64,000 bases of DNA from NCBI GenBank assembly GCA_963822765.1, contig CAWGJL010000016.1, positions 62,001 to 126,000 of the forward strand, written 5' to 3'. Position 1 is the stretch's first letter, and each line of letters opens with the position of its first letter. The notes below the pieces were generated by a model. The model did not search any database, was not told the DNA's origin, and saw only the letters and a list, made by a program, of their open reading frames with translations. Made by a program: the position numbers and the translations under genes. Below, in pieces: positions 1 to 8,338 of the stretch. The DNA is from Palsa-504 sp963822765. Lineage in GTDB: Bacteria > Actinomycetota > Actinomycetes > Streptosporangiales > Streptosporangiaceae.

Positions 1-1202
1 GCGGCGGCCTGGCCCGGCTGTCCGGCGAGCTGGCCGAGATCCTGCCGGGCGCCGACGTGGTGATCTGCGACCCGGCCGGCTACCCGCTGGCCGCCACCAC
101 CCGCTCCCACGACCTGCGCGACTCGACCGGCCGGGTGACCGGCGGCTGGCTGGTCGCGGGCGTGCACAAGAACGCCGAGACCGGCACGCCGTGGGCGGCC
201 GCGGTCATCCGGGCCGGCGAGATGCGGCACGGCTGGGTGCTCGCCGTGGGCGGCGCTCAGGGCCTGCCCGGGACGGCTGGGGTCGCGGTCGAGCAGGCGG
301 CGCTGGTCGCCGCGCTGGAGATCACCCGTGACCTGGCCGTGCTCGCGGTCGAGCAGCAGTTCGCCTCGAACGCGCTGCACGACCTGGTCACCGGCACCGC
401 GGGCGACCTGGACCAGGCGCTGGAGCGCGCGGTCAGGTTCGGCTGGGACCTGCGCCGCCCGCTGACCGTGCTGGTGGCCCGGCAGTGCGGTACCGAAGCG
501 AGCGAGGAAGCCGCCCATCCGCGGGAGGCCGCCGCGCTGCGCGCGGTCGAGCTGTGGACCCGGGCCGTCCGCGACCGGGACCCGGACGCGGCGGTGGCCG
601 GCTTCGCCACCGAACTGGTGGCCGTGGTCGGCGTGCCCGACCCGGCGGGCCCGGCCCGCAAGATCCACACGGACATGACCGCGTCGACCGGGCGCGCCTA
701 CTCGGTGGGCGTCAGCCAGGTCGGCGCGGGCCCGCTGGACATCCCGCGGCTGTACGAAGAGGCCCGGGTGGCGCTGCAGGTGGGCCGGCGGCTCAACGGC
801 AGCGGCGCGGTCACCAACTTCGCCGGGCTCGGGCTGTACCGGCTGATCAGCAACGTGAGCCAGGCCGAGCTGTTGGCGTTCGTGCACGACACGCTCGGCC
901 CGGTGCTCGACCTGCCCGAGCCGGCCCGCTCGGACCTGCTCAAGTCACTGGCCGTGCTGTCCAGCACCCGGTTCAACGTGGCCGAGTCGGCCCGCATCCT
1001 GCATTATCACTACAACACCATGCGCTACCGGGTGACCAAGCTGGAGCGGATGCTCGGCGAGTTCGCCGGTGACGCGGCCGCCACGCTGCGGGTCGGCGTG
1101 GCCCTGGAGGTCCTGCGCATGTACGAGATTTCCGGCGATAGCCTGCAGGCTCTGCTGTGCGGCCCGCTTCGTGCGGATGACGCGGGAGGCACGGGGATAT
1201 AG
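1..1202 (+). CDS. PucR/CdaR-type transcriptional regulator, 5' end outside the window
   Basis: The open frame runs in from position 3, so the N-terminus is missing; the GTG at 57 is only the first start-like codon inside the window. The visible part has a central region of the GGDEF-like type found in PucR regulators and, in the last 90 residues, a PucR-type C-terminal helix-turn-helix with the block VAESARILHYHYNTMRYRV. This family controls purine, amino-acid or sugar-acid catabolism, usually next to its target genes. Here the next gene is an unrelated methyltransferase, so the target is probably upstream of the window. Family assignment is firm; target is unknown. Confidence 0.85.
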   Translation, partial: GGLARLSGELAEILPGADVVICDPAGYPLAATTRSHDLRDSTGRVTGGWLVAGVHKNAETGTPWAAAVIRAGEMRHGWVLAVGGAQGLPGTAGVAVEQAALVAALEITRDLAVLAVEQQFASNALHDLVTGTAGDLDQALERAVRFGWDLRRPLTVLVARQCGTEASEEAAHPREAAALRAVELWTRAVRDRDPDAAVAGFATELVAVVGVPDPAGPARKIHTDMTASTGRAYSVGVSQVGAGPLDIPRLYEEARVALQVGRRLNGSGAVTNFAGLGLYRLISNVSQAELLAFVHDTLGPVLDLPEPARSDLLKSLAVLSSTRFNVAESARILHYHYNTMRYRVTKLERMLGEFAGDAAATLRVGVALEVLRMYEISGDSLQALLCGPLRADDAGGTGI

Positions 1203-1255
1203 TGGTCCCTGTCTTGCGCCAGGCAACCTCCCCTCTCCCTCCCGAGGATTCCCTG

Positions 1256-2074
1256 ATGACTCCGGAAGAAGCCACTGACACGGCTCAGAGCGGCATCGAC
1301 ACGACCGTGCCGCACTCGGCCCGGATCTGGAACTACTGGCTGGGCGGCAAGGACAACTTCGCCGTCGACCGCGCGGCCGGGGATGCGTGGGCGGCCACGT
1401 TCCCGGGCGTGCGCGACATCGCCCGGGCCTCCCGGAGCTTCCTGACCCGCAGCATCACCTACCTGGCCGCCGACGCGGGCATCCGGCAGTTCCTCGACGT
1501 CGGCACCGGCCTGCCGACCGCGGACAACACCCATCAGGTCGCGCAGCGGGTCGCGCCGCAGGCCCGCATCGTCTACGTCGACAACGACCCCCTGGTCCTG
1601 GCCCACGCCCGGGCCCTGCTGACCAGCACGCCGGAAGGCGCCACCGCCTACATCCACGCCGACCTGCGTGACCCGGACAAGATCCTGGCCGAGGCCGCGG
1701 ACACCCTGGACTTCACCCAGCCCGTCGCGCTGATCCTGAGCGGCGTGCTGGGGCACGTGACCGACATCGGCCAGGCCCGCTCGATCGTGGCCGGCCTGCT
1801 GGCCGGCCTGCCGTCGGGCAGCTACCTGTCCCTCAACGACGGCACCAGCGTCATCGGCCGGGAAGAGCTCGAGCAGGCCACGCAGGACTACAACGACAGC
1901 GGCGCGCTGCCGTACGTGCAGCGGACCCCGGCGGAGATCGCCAGCTTCTTCGACGGCCTGGAACTGGTGGAGCCCGGCGTGGTCTCGTGCCCGCGCTGGC
2001 GCCCCGACCCGCCCCCCGCCGACGGGCCGCCCGCGGAGCTCGACGCCTTCGGCGGCGTCGGCCGCAAGCCCTGA
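1256..2074 (+). CDS. SAM-dependent methyltransferase of the actinobacterial DUF574 (Methyltransf_19) family
   Basis: The protein of 272 residues begins MTPEEATD. It carries the family signature RIWNYWLGGKDNF near residue 25 and a Rossmann-type SAM-binding block FLDVGTGLPT near residue 80. It lacks membrane segments and should be cytoplasmic. I prefer the ATG at 1256 over the GTG at 1202, which overlaps the PucR stop and adds 18 residues without family resemblance. This family is abundant in Streptomyces relatives and its substrates are mostly unknown. It follows the PucR gene by about 50 bp and may share its transcript. Confidence 0.85.
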   Translation: MTPEEATDTAQSGIDTTVPHSARIWNYWLGGKDNFAVDRAAGDAWAATFPGVRDIARASRSFLTRSITYLAADAGIRQFLDVGTGLPTADNTHQVAQRVAPQARIVYVDNDPLVLAHARALLTSTPEGATAYIHADLRDPDKILAEAADTLDFTQPVALILSGVLGHVTDIGQARSIVAGLLAGLPSGSYLSLNDGTSVIGREELEQATQDYNDSGALPYVQRTPAEIASFFDGLELVEPGVVSCPRWRPDPPPADGPPAELDAFGGVGRKP

Positions 2075-2096
2075 TCCCGGGGGGCCGGTCACCAGA

Positions 2097-3041
2097 TCAC
2101 GCGGGTGAGTCCGGCGCCGCGCTTAGCTTCAGCTCCGAGCTGTGGTAAGCGGCCCGCCCGGCCAGGTCCGGGCTGTACCGGGTGATGATCTGCCGGACCC
2201 GCCGGGCGGCCAGCGGGCCGAGCAGGTCGTAGCACCCGATGAACAGCTCGCGGGCCTGCGCCCGCGGCCACGCGGACGGCAGCAGCTCGGCGGGCAGGTC
2301 GGGGTCCAGGCCGGGGAAGGCCCGCCACTCGTCCATGACGCGGGTCCGCGCGATCAGCGCGTCCATGGGCGGCACCTGCCCGGCCGCGGTGGTGTCCCGC
2401 AGCTGGCGGGCGAAGGAGATGAAGTGCTCGTACCGCCCGCGCAGCCCGTCCAGGTCCCAGGCGCGGGCCGGGATGTCGCACTCGGCCGGCACCGACGTGG
2501 CCCGGAACGCGGTCGCGGTGGTGATGTCGAGGTCCTTCAGGTACCCGATCACCTCGGCGGCGTGATCGCGCGGGGACAGCCACAGGCCGTCGTACAGCGG
2601 CGCGAAGCCGAGCCAGCGCAACTGCTTGCGCAGCGCGTCGCGCGCCGCCCGGTTGTCCTCGGGGATGGAGAACGCGACCAGCGACCACCGCCCGTCCCAC
2701 GGCGGGTTCGCCGCGCCGAACGAGAAGATGCGCCGCGCGCCGTCGTCCAGGATCGCCGCCGCGCGTGAGCTCAGCCGGGAGTACGTCCGCCGGCCCGCCT
2801 TGGACGTGACCAGCAGCCCGTTGCGGGTCAGCCGGCTCAGCGCGGCCCGGGCCGCCGAGTCGCTGACCCCGAACTCGGCCAGCAGCGCCACGATCGCCGC
2901 CGACGGCAGCGGCTCGGTGCGCTGCCACCAGTAGTCCCCGAGCAGGGTGAGCAGCAGCCGCGGCGGCCGCTGCGCGGCCGGGCCGGGCGACATCCACGGC
3001 TCGGCGGCCCCGATCCCGTCCGCGTCCAGCAGGCTACTCAC
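2097..3041 (-). CDS. PaaX-family transcriptional repressor
   Basis: The protein of about 314 residues has an N-terminal winged helix (RLLLTLLGDYWW, then SAARAALSRLTRNGLL), a central PaaX domain (WDGRWSLVAFSIPEDNRAARD) and a C-terminal PaaX-type domain. The frame stays open upstream, but that part lies inside the divergent MetE-like gene. I chose the GTG at 3041, which makes a normal family length; the ATG at 2993 is an alternative. There is no clear ribosome binding site for 3041, so the mRNA may be leaderless. PaaX proteins repress aromatic acid-CoA catabolism by binding acyl-CoA ligands. Its divergent neighbour is a MetE-like enzyme, so the effector here is uncertain. Confidence 0.85.
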   Translation of the reverse strand: MSSLLDADGIGAAEPWMSPGPAAQRPPRLLLTLLGDYWWQRTEPLPSAAIVALLAEFGVSDSAARAALSRLTRNGLLVTSKAGRRTYSRLSSRAAAILDDGARRIFSFGAANPPWDGRWSLVAFSIPEDNRAARDALRKQLRWLGFAPLYDGLWLSPRDHAAEVIGYLKDLDITTATAFRATSVPAECDIPARAWDLDGLRGRYEHFISFARQLRDTTAAGQVPPMDALIARTRVMDEWRAFPGLDPDLPAELLPSAWPRAQARELFIGCYDLLGPLAARRVRQIITRYSPDLAGRAAYHSSELKLSAAPDSPA

Positions 3042-3150
3042 CTGATGAGAATAACTTCGGCGCCCTGGTGCCCAGGTGCGTGACATGTGACATTCTGAGC
3101 GACGAGAAGCACATGATAGGAAAACTGCCGCCGCCGCAGAAAGGATCACC
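3042..3150. promoter_or_regulatory. Divergent promoter region with GTGACAT direct repeat
   Basis: This gap separates the PaaX-like gene from the MetE-like gene. It contains the heptamer GTGACAT twice in tandem (3080-3093), a possible regulator site, and an AAAGGA ribosome binding site just before the ATG at 3151. Core promoter boxes could not be assigned with confidence. Confidence 0.4.
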
Positions 3151-4272
3151 ATGGCCCGCAGGACCAGCCCCCCGTTCCGCGCCGACCACGTCGGCAGCCT
3201 GCTGCGGCCCCAGCGACTGCTGATGGCCCGCGACGACTTCGCGGCGGGCCGGATCAGCGCCGCCGACCTGACCGCGGTCGAGGACGAGGTGATTCCCGCC
3301 GCGATCGCCATGCAGGAGGAGGTCGGCCTGCAGTCCGCCACCGACGGTGAGTTCCGCCGTGCCTCCTGGCACATGGACTTCATCTACGCCCTGGGCGGCG
3401 TGTCCAAGGCGCCCGGTCACCTGGCCGTGAAGTTCCGCAACGCGGCGGGGGAGATCGAGTTCACCCCCGCCTCGATCCAGATCGACGGGAAGCTCCGGAT
3501 CGAGGACACGATCTTCGCCGACGCCTTCGTCTTCCTGCGCGACCACGTCCGCACCGCCGTGCCCAAGCTCACCATCCCGTCGCCGAACATGGTGCACTAC
3601 CGCGGCGGCCCCGCCTCGGTGGACACCGCGGTGTACCCCGACATGGAGGGTTTCTGGGCCGACCTGTCCGCCGCGTACGCCGACGAGGTCCAGCGGCTGG
3701 GCGCATTGGGCTGCACCTACCTGCAGTTCGACGACACCAGCCTGGCCTACCTCAACGACCCCGCCCAGCGGGCCGAGATCAGCGAGCGCGGCGAGGACGC
3801 CGACCACCTGCACCTGCGCTACATCAAGCAGATCAACGACGCGGTCAAGAACAAGCCGGCCAGCATGGCCATCACCACCCACATGTGCCGCGGCAACTTC
3901 CGCTCGAGCTGGGTCGCCTCGGGCGGCTATGACTTCGTGGCCGAGGCGCTGTTCTCCGAGCTGGACGTGGACGGCTTCTTCCTGGAGTACGACGACGAGC
4001 GTTCCGGCGGCTTCGAGCCGCTGCGCTTCGTCCCGCCCGGCAAGATGGTCGTCCTCGGCCTGGTCACGACCAAGCGCCCCGAGCTGGAGTCCAAGGACGA
4101 CCTCAAGCGCCGCATCGACGAAGCCGCCAAGTACGTGCCGCTGGACCAGATCTGCCTGTCCGGCCAGTGCGGCTTCTCCTCGACCTCCGAGGGCAACGCG
4201 CTGAGCTATGACGAGCAGGTAGCCAAGCTCCGCCTGATCGTCGACGTCGCCCGCGAGATCTGGGGCGCCTAA
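3151..4272 (+). CDS. Cobalamin-independent methionine synthase family protein (YxjG/MetE C-terminal type)
   Basis: This 373-residue protein matches stand-alone MetE C-terminal domain proteins such as Bacillus YxjG/YxjH in length. It opens with FRADHVGSLLRP, typical of that group. The presumed zinc ligands are visible: His244 and Cys246 in ITTHMCRGNF, Glu279 in FFLEYDD, and Cys340 in LSGQCGFSS. It lacks the N-terminal half of classical MetE that binds folylpolyglutamate, so the methyl donor may not be methyl-THF. An AAAGGA ribosome binding site precedes the ATG. It is transcribed away from the PaaX-like repressor, its likely regulator. A second core MetE lies at 9742-10770. The reaction is probably methyl transfer to a thiol; the exact donor is unknown. 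Confidence 0.85.
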   Translation: MARRTSPPFRADHVGSLLRPQRLLMARDDFAAGRISAADLTAVEDEVIPAAIAMQEEVGLQSATDGEFRRASWHMDFIYALGGVSKAPGHLAVKFRNAAGEIEFTPASIQIDGKLRIEDTIFADAFVFLRDHVRTAVPKLTIPSPNMVHYRGGPASVDTAVYPDMEGFWADLSAAYADEVQRLGALGCTYLQFDDTSLAYLNDPAQRAEISERGEDADHLHLRYIKQINDAVKNKPASMAITTHMCRGNFRSSWVASGGYDFVAEALFSELDVDGFFLEYDDERSGGFEPLRFVPPGKMVVLGLVTTKRPELESKDDLKRRIDEAAKYVPLDQICLSGQCGFSSTSEGNALSYDEQVAKLRLIVDVAREIWGA

Positions 4273-4350
4273 CTCGACCAACACTGAGGCAACCAACTCC
4301 GCCGCACGCCGTCTAGGAAGGTAAGACGAGTTGTTGCCAAGGAGCTAATC

Positions 4351-4824
4351 ATGAAGCGTGTTGCCGTACTCATTGCCGTCTTGCTATCCCTTGCTGCCAC
4401 CGGTTGCGCGTCGGCGCCCACCCGCGCCGTCGACACGGCGCTGATCCAGCCCAGCGGGGGCGGTACCGTGGTCATCAATTGCCTCTTCAAATCACAGACC
4501 CGCCCCTCGTCGTTCATCTTGACCTGCGCCGACGCCAATGACGTCCTTGCTCATTTGCACTGGGTCAGCTGGGGCCCGGGCGCGGCGTTCGCCACCGGCA
4601 CCGAGCAGATCAACAACTGCACCCCGAACTGCGCCGCGGGCAAGTTCGTCGACTACCCCGTCCTGGTCGACCTCTGGCGCCCCGAGCCCCTCCCCGGCCA
4701 CCCCGGCACCTCCTACTTCACCCGCGCCACCCGCGTCTACACCGCTAACCGCCCGCCGCTGTACTTCTGCAACGGCAACCGCACCTGCTACCCGCAGACC
4801 GCCACCTTCGACCTCTGGCGCTAG
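4351..4824 (+). CDS. Small putative lipoprotein of unknown function
   Basis: The 157-residue product starts with a lipoprotein signal peptide (MKRVAVLIAVLLSL) and a lipobox LAATGC that places the lipidated cysteine at residue 19. The mature part has four more cysteines in two close pairs (NNCTPNC and YFCNGNRTCY), which suggests disulfides outside the membrane. The start is well supported by AAGGAG eight bases before the ATG. I recognise no family. It sits alone between the MetE-like gene and a palindromic repeat pair that could terminate its transcript. Confidence 0.75.
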   Translation: MKRVAVLIAVLLSLAATGCASAPTRAVDTALIQPSGGGTVVINCLFKSQTRPSSFILTCADANDVLAHLHWVSWGPGAAFATGTEQINNCTPNCAAGKFVDYPVLVDLWRPEPLPGHPGTSYFTRATRVYTANRPPLYFCNGNRTCYPQTATFDLWR

Positions 4825-4845
4825 CTTAGCTAGCCCCAGAGCCCC

Positions 4846-4972
4846 GGGGGTTGTGGCGCACAACCCCCGATAGACGGGGCTCGTGGCCCACGAGCCCCAT
4901 GCGCGGCCCGTCATCGTTCGGGGGTTGTGGCGCACAGGCCCCGATAGACGGGGCTCGTGGCCCACGCCCCCC
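4846..4972. repeat. Direct repeat pair (period 74 bp), each unit made of two adjacent hairpins
   Basis: Copy 1 (4846-4898) holds two perfect hairpins with 10-bp stems and 3-nt loops. They are GGGGGTTGTG/CACAACCCCC and GGGGCTCGTG/CACGAGCCCC, separated by GATAGAC. Copy 2 (4920-4972) keeps the left arms and spacer, but its right arms have drifted. The layout recalls REP/BIME elements. It lies between the lipoprotein and the AbiEi-like gene and could act as terminator or operator. Confidence 0.8.
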
Positions 4973-5090
4973 AAAGGCCGAGCGCGCCGCGGCCGCGAAA
5001 GTGCCCGCCGGGCCGGGAAAACGAGCCCACCGCACCGCTGCCGGCCCGCAGTGGCAGCGTCTTGTCAGACCTGGGTGACACTGTGTTGCC

Positions 5091-6056
5091 ATGCCAAAGA
5101 GATCCGCGTTCGATGCGGAACGCCTCCAGCAGCTGCTCAGGGCGCAGCATTACGTCATCACGCGGCAGCAGGCGCTGCTGTGCGGCCTGCCGCCCAGCAC
5201 GCTCGACCGCTACATCGCGCCCGGCGGTCGCTGGCAGCGGCTGCTGCCCGGGGTTTACCTGTCCCTCACCGGGGCGGCTACCCAGGACCAGCGGGAAATG
5301 GCGGCCTTGCTATACGCGGGCCCGCGAAGCCTGATCACCGGGCCGGCCGCCATGCGCCGCCATCAGCTGAGCCCGCCGGGGCCAAACCTGGTCGACATGC
5401 TGATCCCGTGGACTGACCGGCGGCGGAGCGCCGGGTTCGTGCGGGTGTACCGGACCAGGCGGATGCCGTCCCGCAGATACCGCATCGGCCTGATCCGCTT
5501 CGCCAAGGCTCCGCGCGCGGTCGCCGATACCGCACGCATCCTGACCCGCTTCGATGACGTGCGCCATGTCGTGTGCGAGGCGGTCCAGCGGCGGGTCTGC
5601 ACTGTTGCCGAACTAGCCGAGGAACTCGCGGCCGGGCCGGCGGCGGGTGCCGCGCTGTTCCGCGACGCGCTGGCCGAGATCGGCGACGGCGTCCGGTCAG
5701 TGGCCGAGGCCGACTGCCGGATCCTGATCCTGAACTCCGACCTGCCCCGGCCGATGTTCAATGCGCAGCTGTTCGACGCGAACGGTGTGTTCATCGCCGT
5801 CGCCGACGCGTGGTGGCGCGAGGCCGCAGTCGCGTCCGAGGTCGACTCGTACGCGTATCACCTGAGCGCCGCGGACCAGGATCGCACCAACGAGCGGCAC
5901 GCCCGGATGTTCGCCCACGGGATCCTGCCGCTGCATTTCTCGCCTAAGCGGATCAAGACCGATCCGGACGGCGTCCTCAGCGACCTGCGGTCGGCGATCG
6001 AGCAGGGATCGCGCCGGCCGCTGCCGCCCATCACCGCGCTCCCGGCCGCCGACTAG
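5091..6056 (+). CDS. AbiEi-like protein with C-terminal Vsr/DUF559-like nuclease domain (paralogue 1)
   Basis: The 321-residue protein has an N-terminal winged-helix-like part (YVITRQQALLCGLPPSTLDRY) followed by WQRLLPGVYLSLTG, as in AbiEi-type antitoxin N-domains. The C-terminal 100 residues look like a PD-(D/E)XK fold of the DUF559/Vsr type, with ADAWW and then SEVDSYAYHLS. No AbiEii-type nucleotidyltransferase toxin lies beside it, so it is an orphan, not a complete toxin-antitoxin pair. A paralogue of the same architecture sits at 57100-58068, also downstream of palindromic repeats. The start has only a weak ribosome binding site. Family assignment is fair; activity as nuclease or repressor is inferred. 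Confidence 0.7.
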   Translation: MPKRSAFDAERLQQLLRAQHYVITRQQALLCGLPPSTLDRYIAPGGRWQRLLPGVYLSLTGAATQDQREMAALLYAGPRSLITGPAAMRRHQLSPPGPNLVDMLIPWTDRRRSAGFVRVYRTRRMPSRRYRIGLIRFAKAPRAVADTARILTRFDDVRHVVCEAVQRRVCTVAELAEELAAGPAAGAALFRDALAEIGDGVRSVAEADCRILILNSDLPRPMFNAQLFDANGVFIAVADAWWREAAVASEVDSYAYHLSAADQDRTNERHARMFAHGILPLHFSPKRIKTDPDGVLSDLRSAIEQGSRRPLPPITALPAAD

Positions 6057-6096
6057 CCGGCGGCCCGACGCCACGGGGCCTGCTGTCCCGGCTGAG

Positions 6097-6651
6097 CTAA
6101 CGGGCTGGGCGCGCCCGGTGGTAAGCCACGTGCGGCTGGACGGGGTGACCCGCCGGGACCCTGGGATGGTCGAACCTGGCGACCTCGGTCAGCCCTAGTC
6201 GCCGCATGACCGCCTGGGACGGCTCGTTGAGCACCGCGGTGATCGACCAGATCTCCTCCAGGCCGGCGCCGTCGAAGGCCACCCCGAGCGCGGCTCTGGC
6301 CGCCTCCGTGGCGTACCCGTGATGCCAGGCGTGCCGGTCGAGCCGCCAGCCGACTTCGACGCCGCCGGCGCCAGGCACCCCGTCGGGCATAGGGTTGAGC
6401 CCGGTGAAGCCGATGAACTGGCCGGTATCGGCGATCTCCAGCGCCCACAGCCCGTATCCCTGCTGGTCGAACCGCTCCTCAATGAGGTCGACCAGCCTGT
6501 CGCTGGCCTGGCGGTCGAGCGTCTGCGGAAAGAACACCATGGTCTGCGGGTCGGCGTTGAGCGCGGCGAACGGCTCGCGGTCCGAGTCGAGCCAGCGCCG
6601 CATCACCAGCCGGTCCGTGCGGATGATATCGAACCTGCCCGGGTCCGTCAT
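6097..6651 (-). CDS. GNAT-family N-acetyltransferase, RimJ/RimL-like
   Basis: The 184-residue protein starts RFDIIRTDRLVMRRW, which is the standard opening of Acetyltransf_3/RimJ-like enzymes. It has a WRLDRHAWHHGYATEA block for acetyl-CoA pyrophosphate binding and the late motif NEPSQAVMRRLGL. I placed the start at 6651 because GGGAGG lies about 9 bases upstream and the longer frame has no family resemblance. It should transfer an acetyl group from acetyl-CoA to an amine or protein N-terminus; the substrate is not predictable. It is divergent from the one-carbon operon. Confidence 0.85.
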   Translation of the reverse strand: MTDPGRFDIIRTDRLVMRRWLDSDREPFAALNADPQTMVFFPQTLDRQASDRLVDLIEERFDQQGYGLWALEIADTGQFIGFTGLNPMPDGVPGAGGVEVGWRLDRHAWHHGYATEAARAALGVAFDGAGLEEIWSITAVLNEPSQAVMRRLGLTEVARFDHPRVPAGHPVQPHVAYHRARPAR

Positions 6652-6941
6652 CTCGGTCCTCCCCGCTCCCGCGCCCTCAGCCCGCCACCACCGGCATAAC
6701 CCATCTGCCCAATAGGCATGCCCTGGCTGTGCCCGTCCACAAATAGCGGTCGGTGAATTTTGTGCCGCGGAGTTCACCCATGCGGATCTGCCTGTGCACC
6801 TGCACAACGGCCCGGAACCAAGCTTGTGGCGGTCGTCGTTGTTTTCATCCTGACCGGCTCCGACAATAAAAGAGTAGCCGCTGAAAGGTGACCGCAATTC
6901 CTTTTCGCGGCCGTTGTCGGCCAAATCGGAATAGGGCACGC
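6652..6941. other. Divergent intergenic region before the one-carbon operon
   Basis: This 290-bp gap must hold promoters for the GNAT gene and for the operon that begins at 6942. It is somewhat AT-richer near 6830-6880 (for example GACAATAAAAGAG). I looked for a SAM-I/SAM-IV-like or cobalamin-like leader and did not recognise one. Confidence 0.4.
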
Positions 6942-7430
6942 ATGACCGCTGCGTCACCAGTTCCTGTCCATCCGCGCCTGGGCGCCCGCGCGGCCTACCG
7001 CCTGCAGCAGGTCCTGCGGCCGAACCCGGCCTACCGCTGGCTCGCGGCCAGGATCGAGGGACAAGGCCCGGCCCGCGCGCTGTTCACCAGCGCGGAACGC
7101 CAGACCAAGCAGACAGCGTTCGGCTGCCGGATGTGCGGCCAGTGTGCGCTGCCCGTCACCGGGTACGTGTGCCCGATGGGCTGTCCGAAGGAACTGCGCA
7201 ACGGGCCGTGCGGGGGAGTGGGCGCGGACGGCTCCTGCGAGGTGTACCCGGACCGCCGCTGCGTGTGGGTCGACGCCTACGACCGCGCGGCCGCCGCGCA
7301 ACGGACCGGTGACCTGCGCCTGCTGCACCGCCCGGCCGACCACCGGCGCTGGGGCCAGAGCTCGTGGCTGAACTACTGGCAGGGCCGCGACGAGGACCTG
7401 TGGACGAGCGAACCGGGGACCAGGACGTGA
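6942..7430 (+). CDS. MetV-like cysteine-rich methylenetetrahydrofolate reductase partner (MTHFR_C family)
   Basis: The 162-residue protein has a dense cysteine block with Cys at about 62, 65, 68, 77, 81, 90, 99 and 107, including CRMCGQC, CPMGCPKELRNGPCGG and CEVY. This is the MTHFR_C/MetV signature known from acetogens, where MetV pairs with MetF and carries a metal or Fe-S centre. The start at 6942 is preferred to the GTG at 6888, which adds a basic tail unlike the family. Its stop overlaps the metF start (GTGA at 7427-7430), so the two are translationally coupled. It probably forms a MetFV-type complex that changes the electron donor of the reductase. Confidence 0.85.
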   Translation: MTAASPVPVHPRLGARAAYRLQQVLRPNPAYRWLAARIEGQGPARALFTSAERQTKQTAFGCRMCGQCALPVTGYVCPMGCPKELRNGPCGGVGADGSCEVYPDRRCVWVDAYDRAAAAQRTGDLRLLHRPADHRRWGQSSWLNYWQGRDEDLWTSEPGTRT

Positions 7431-8338
7431 GCCTGCGCGAGCGCCTGGCCGCGGGCGGCTTCGCGGTGACCGCCGAGATCAGCCCGCCCCGCGGGGCCAG
7501 CACGCAGCCCATCACAAAAACCGCCGCGAACCTCAAGGACTGGGTGGACGCGGTCAACGTCACCGACAACCAGGGCTCCAACGTCCGCCTGGCCAGCTGG
7601 GCGGGCAGCCTGGCCCTGCTCAACGCGGGCCTGGAGCCGGTCATGCAGATGACCTGCCGGGACCGAAACCGCATCGCGCTGCAGTCCGACCTGCTCGGCG
7701 CGTCGGCGCTGGGCATCCGCAACATCTTGGTCATGACCGGTGATCACCCGAAGTTCGGCGACCATCCGGGGGCCAAGCCGGTGTTCGACCTGGACAGCGT
7801 GCAGCTGCTGTGGGCCCTGCGGACCATGCGCGACCAGCACGTGCTGCTGTCCGGACGCAAGCTCGACCCGGCTCCGGACTGCTTCCTGGGCGCGGTGGAG
7901 AACCCGTTCGCCCCGCCGGTGGAGTTCCGGGCCGACCGGCTGGGCAAGAAGGTCGCGGCCGGCGCGCAGTTCGTGCAGACCCAGTTCGTGTTCGACGTCC
8001 CGGCCTTCGCCCGGTGGATGGCGCAGGTCCGCGACCTGGGGCTGACCGAGCACTGCGCGATCCTGGCCGGGGTCGGCGCGGTCCGCTCGGTCAAGGCCCT
8101 GGACTACATGCAAAGCCACGTGCCCGGCGTGGAGGTGCCCGACCACGTATTCCAGCGGCTGCGGAGCGTGCCGCCAGGACACCAGGTCAAAGAGGGCATC
8201 AAGCTCGCGGCCGAGATCGTCCAGCAGGTGGCCGAGATCGCGGGCGTGGCCGGCGTGCACCTGCTGGTGGCCGGCAACGAGCAGGCCGTCCCGGAGATCC
8301 TCCAGCACGCGGGAACACCGGTGAACGATGGACGTTGA
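7427..8338 (+). CDS. metF: Methylenetetrahydrofolate reductase
   Basis: The 303-residue enzyme should reduce 5,10-methylene-THF to 5-methyl-THF. It begins with the TIM-barrel strand VTAEISPPRG, in which Glu17 is the family acid, followed by VNVTDNQ and RNRIALQSDLLG. The block NILVMTGDHP and the flavin-side FVQTQFVFDV are also typical. GTG at 7427 overlaps the MetV-like stop, which fixes the start. The stop region overlaps the next gene by 11 bases. The pairing with a MetV-like subunit is unusual for an aerobic actinomycete, where stand-alone NADH-dependent MetF is the norm. Confidence 0.93.
   Translation: MSLRERLAAGGFAVTAEISPPRGASTQPITKTAANLKDWVDAVNVTDNQGSNVRLASWAGSLALLNAGLEPVMQMTCRDRNRIALQSDLLGASALGIRNILVMTGDHPKFGDHPGAKPVFDLDSVQLLWALRTMRDQHVLLSGRKLDPAPDCFLGAVENPFAPPVEFRADRLGKKVAAGAQFVQTQFVFDVPAFARWMAQVRDLGLTEHCAILAGVGAVRSVKALDYMQSHVPGVEVPDHVFQRLRSVPPGHQVKEGIKLAAEIVQQVAEIAGVAGVHLLVAGNEQAVPEILQHAGTPVNDGR

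Noticed and set aside
5091..6056. Complete AbiE toxin-antitoxin system
   Set aside because: No AbiEii-type nucleotidyltransferase follows; the next gene is a GNAT on the other strand.
6652..6941. A possible SAM or cobalamin riboswitch before the one-carbon operon
   Set aside because: No SAM-I, SAM-II, SAM-IV or cobalamin core sequence was seen by eye; a covariance-model search would decide.
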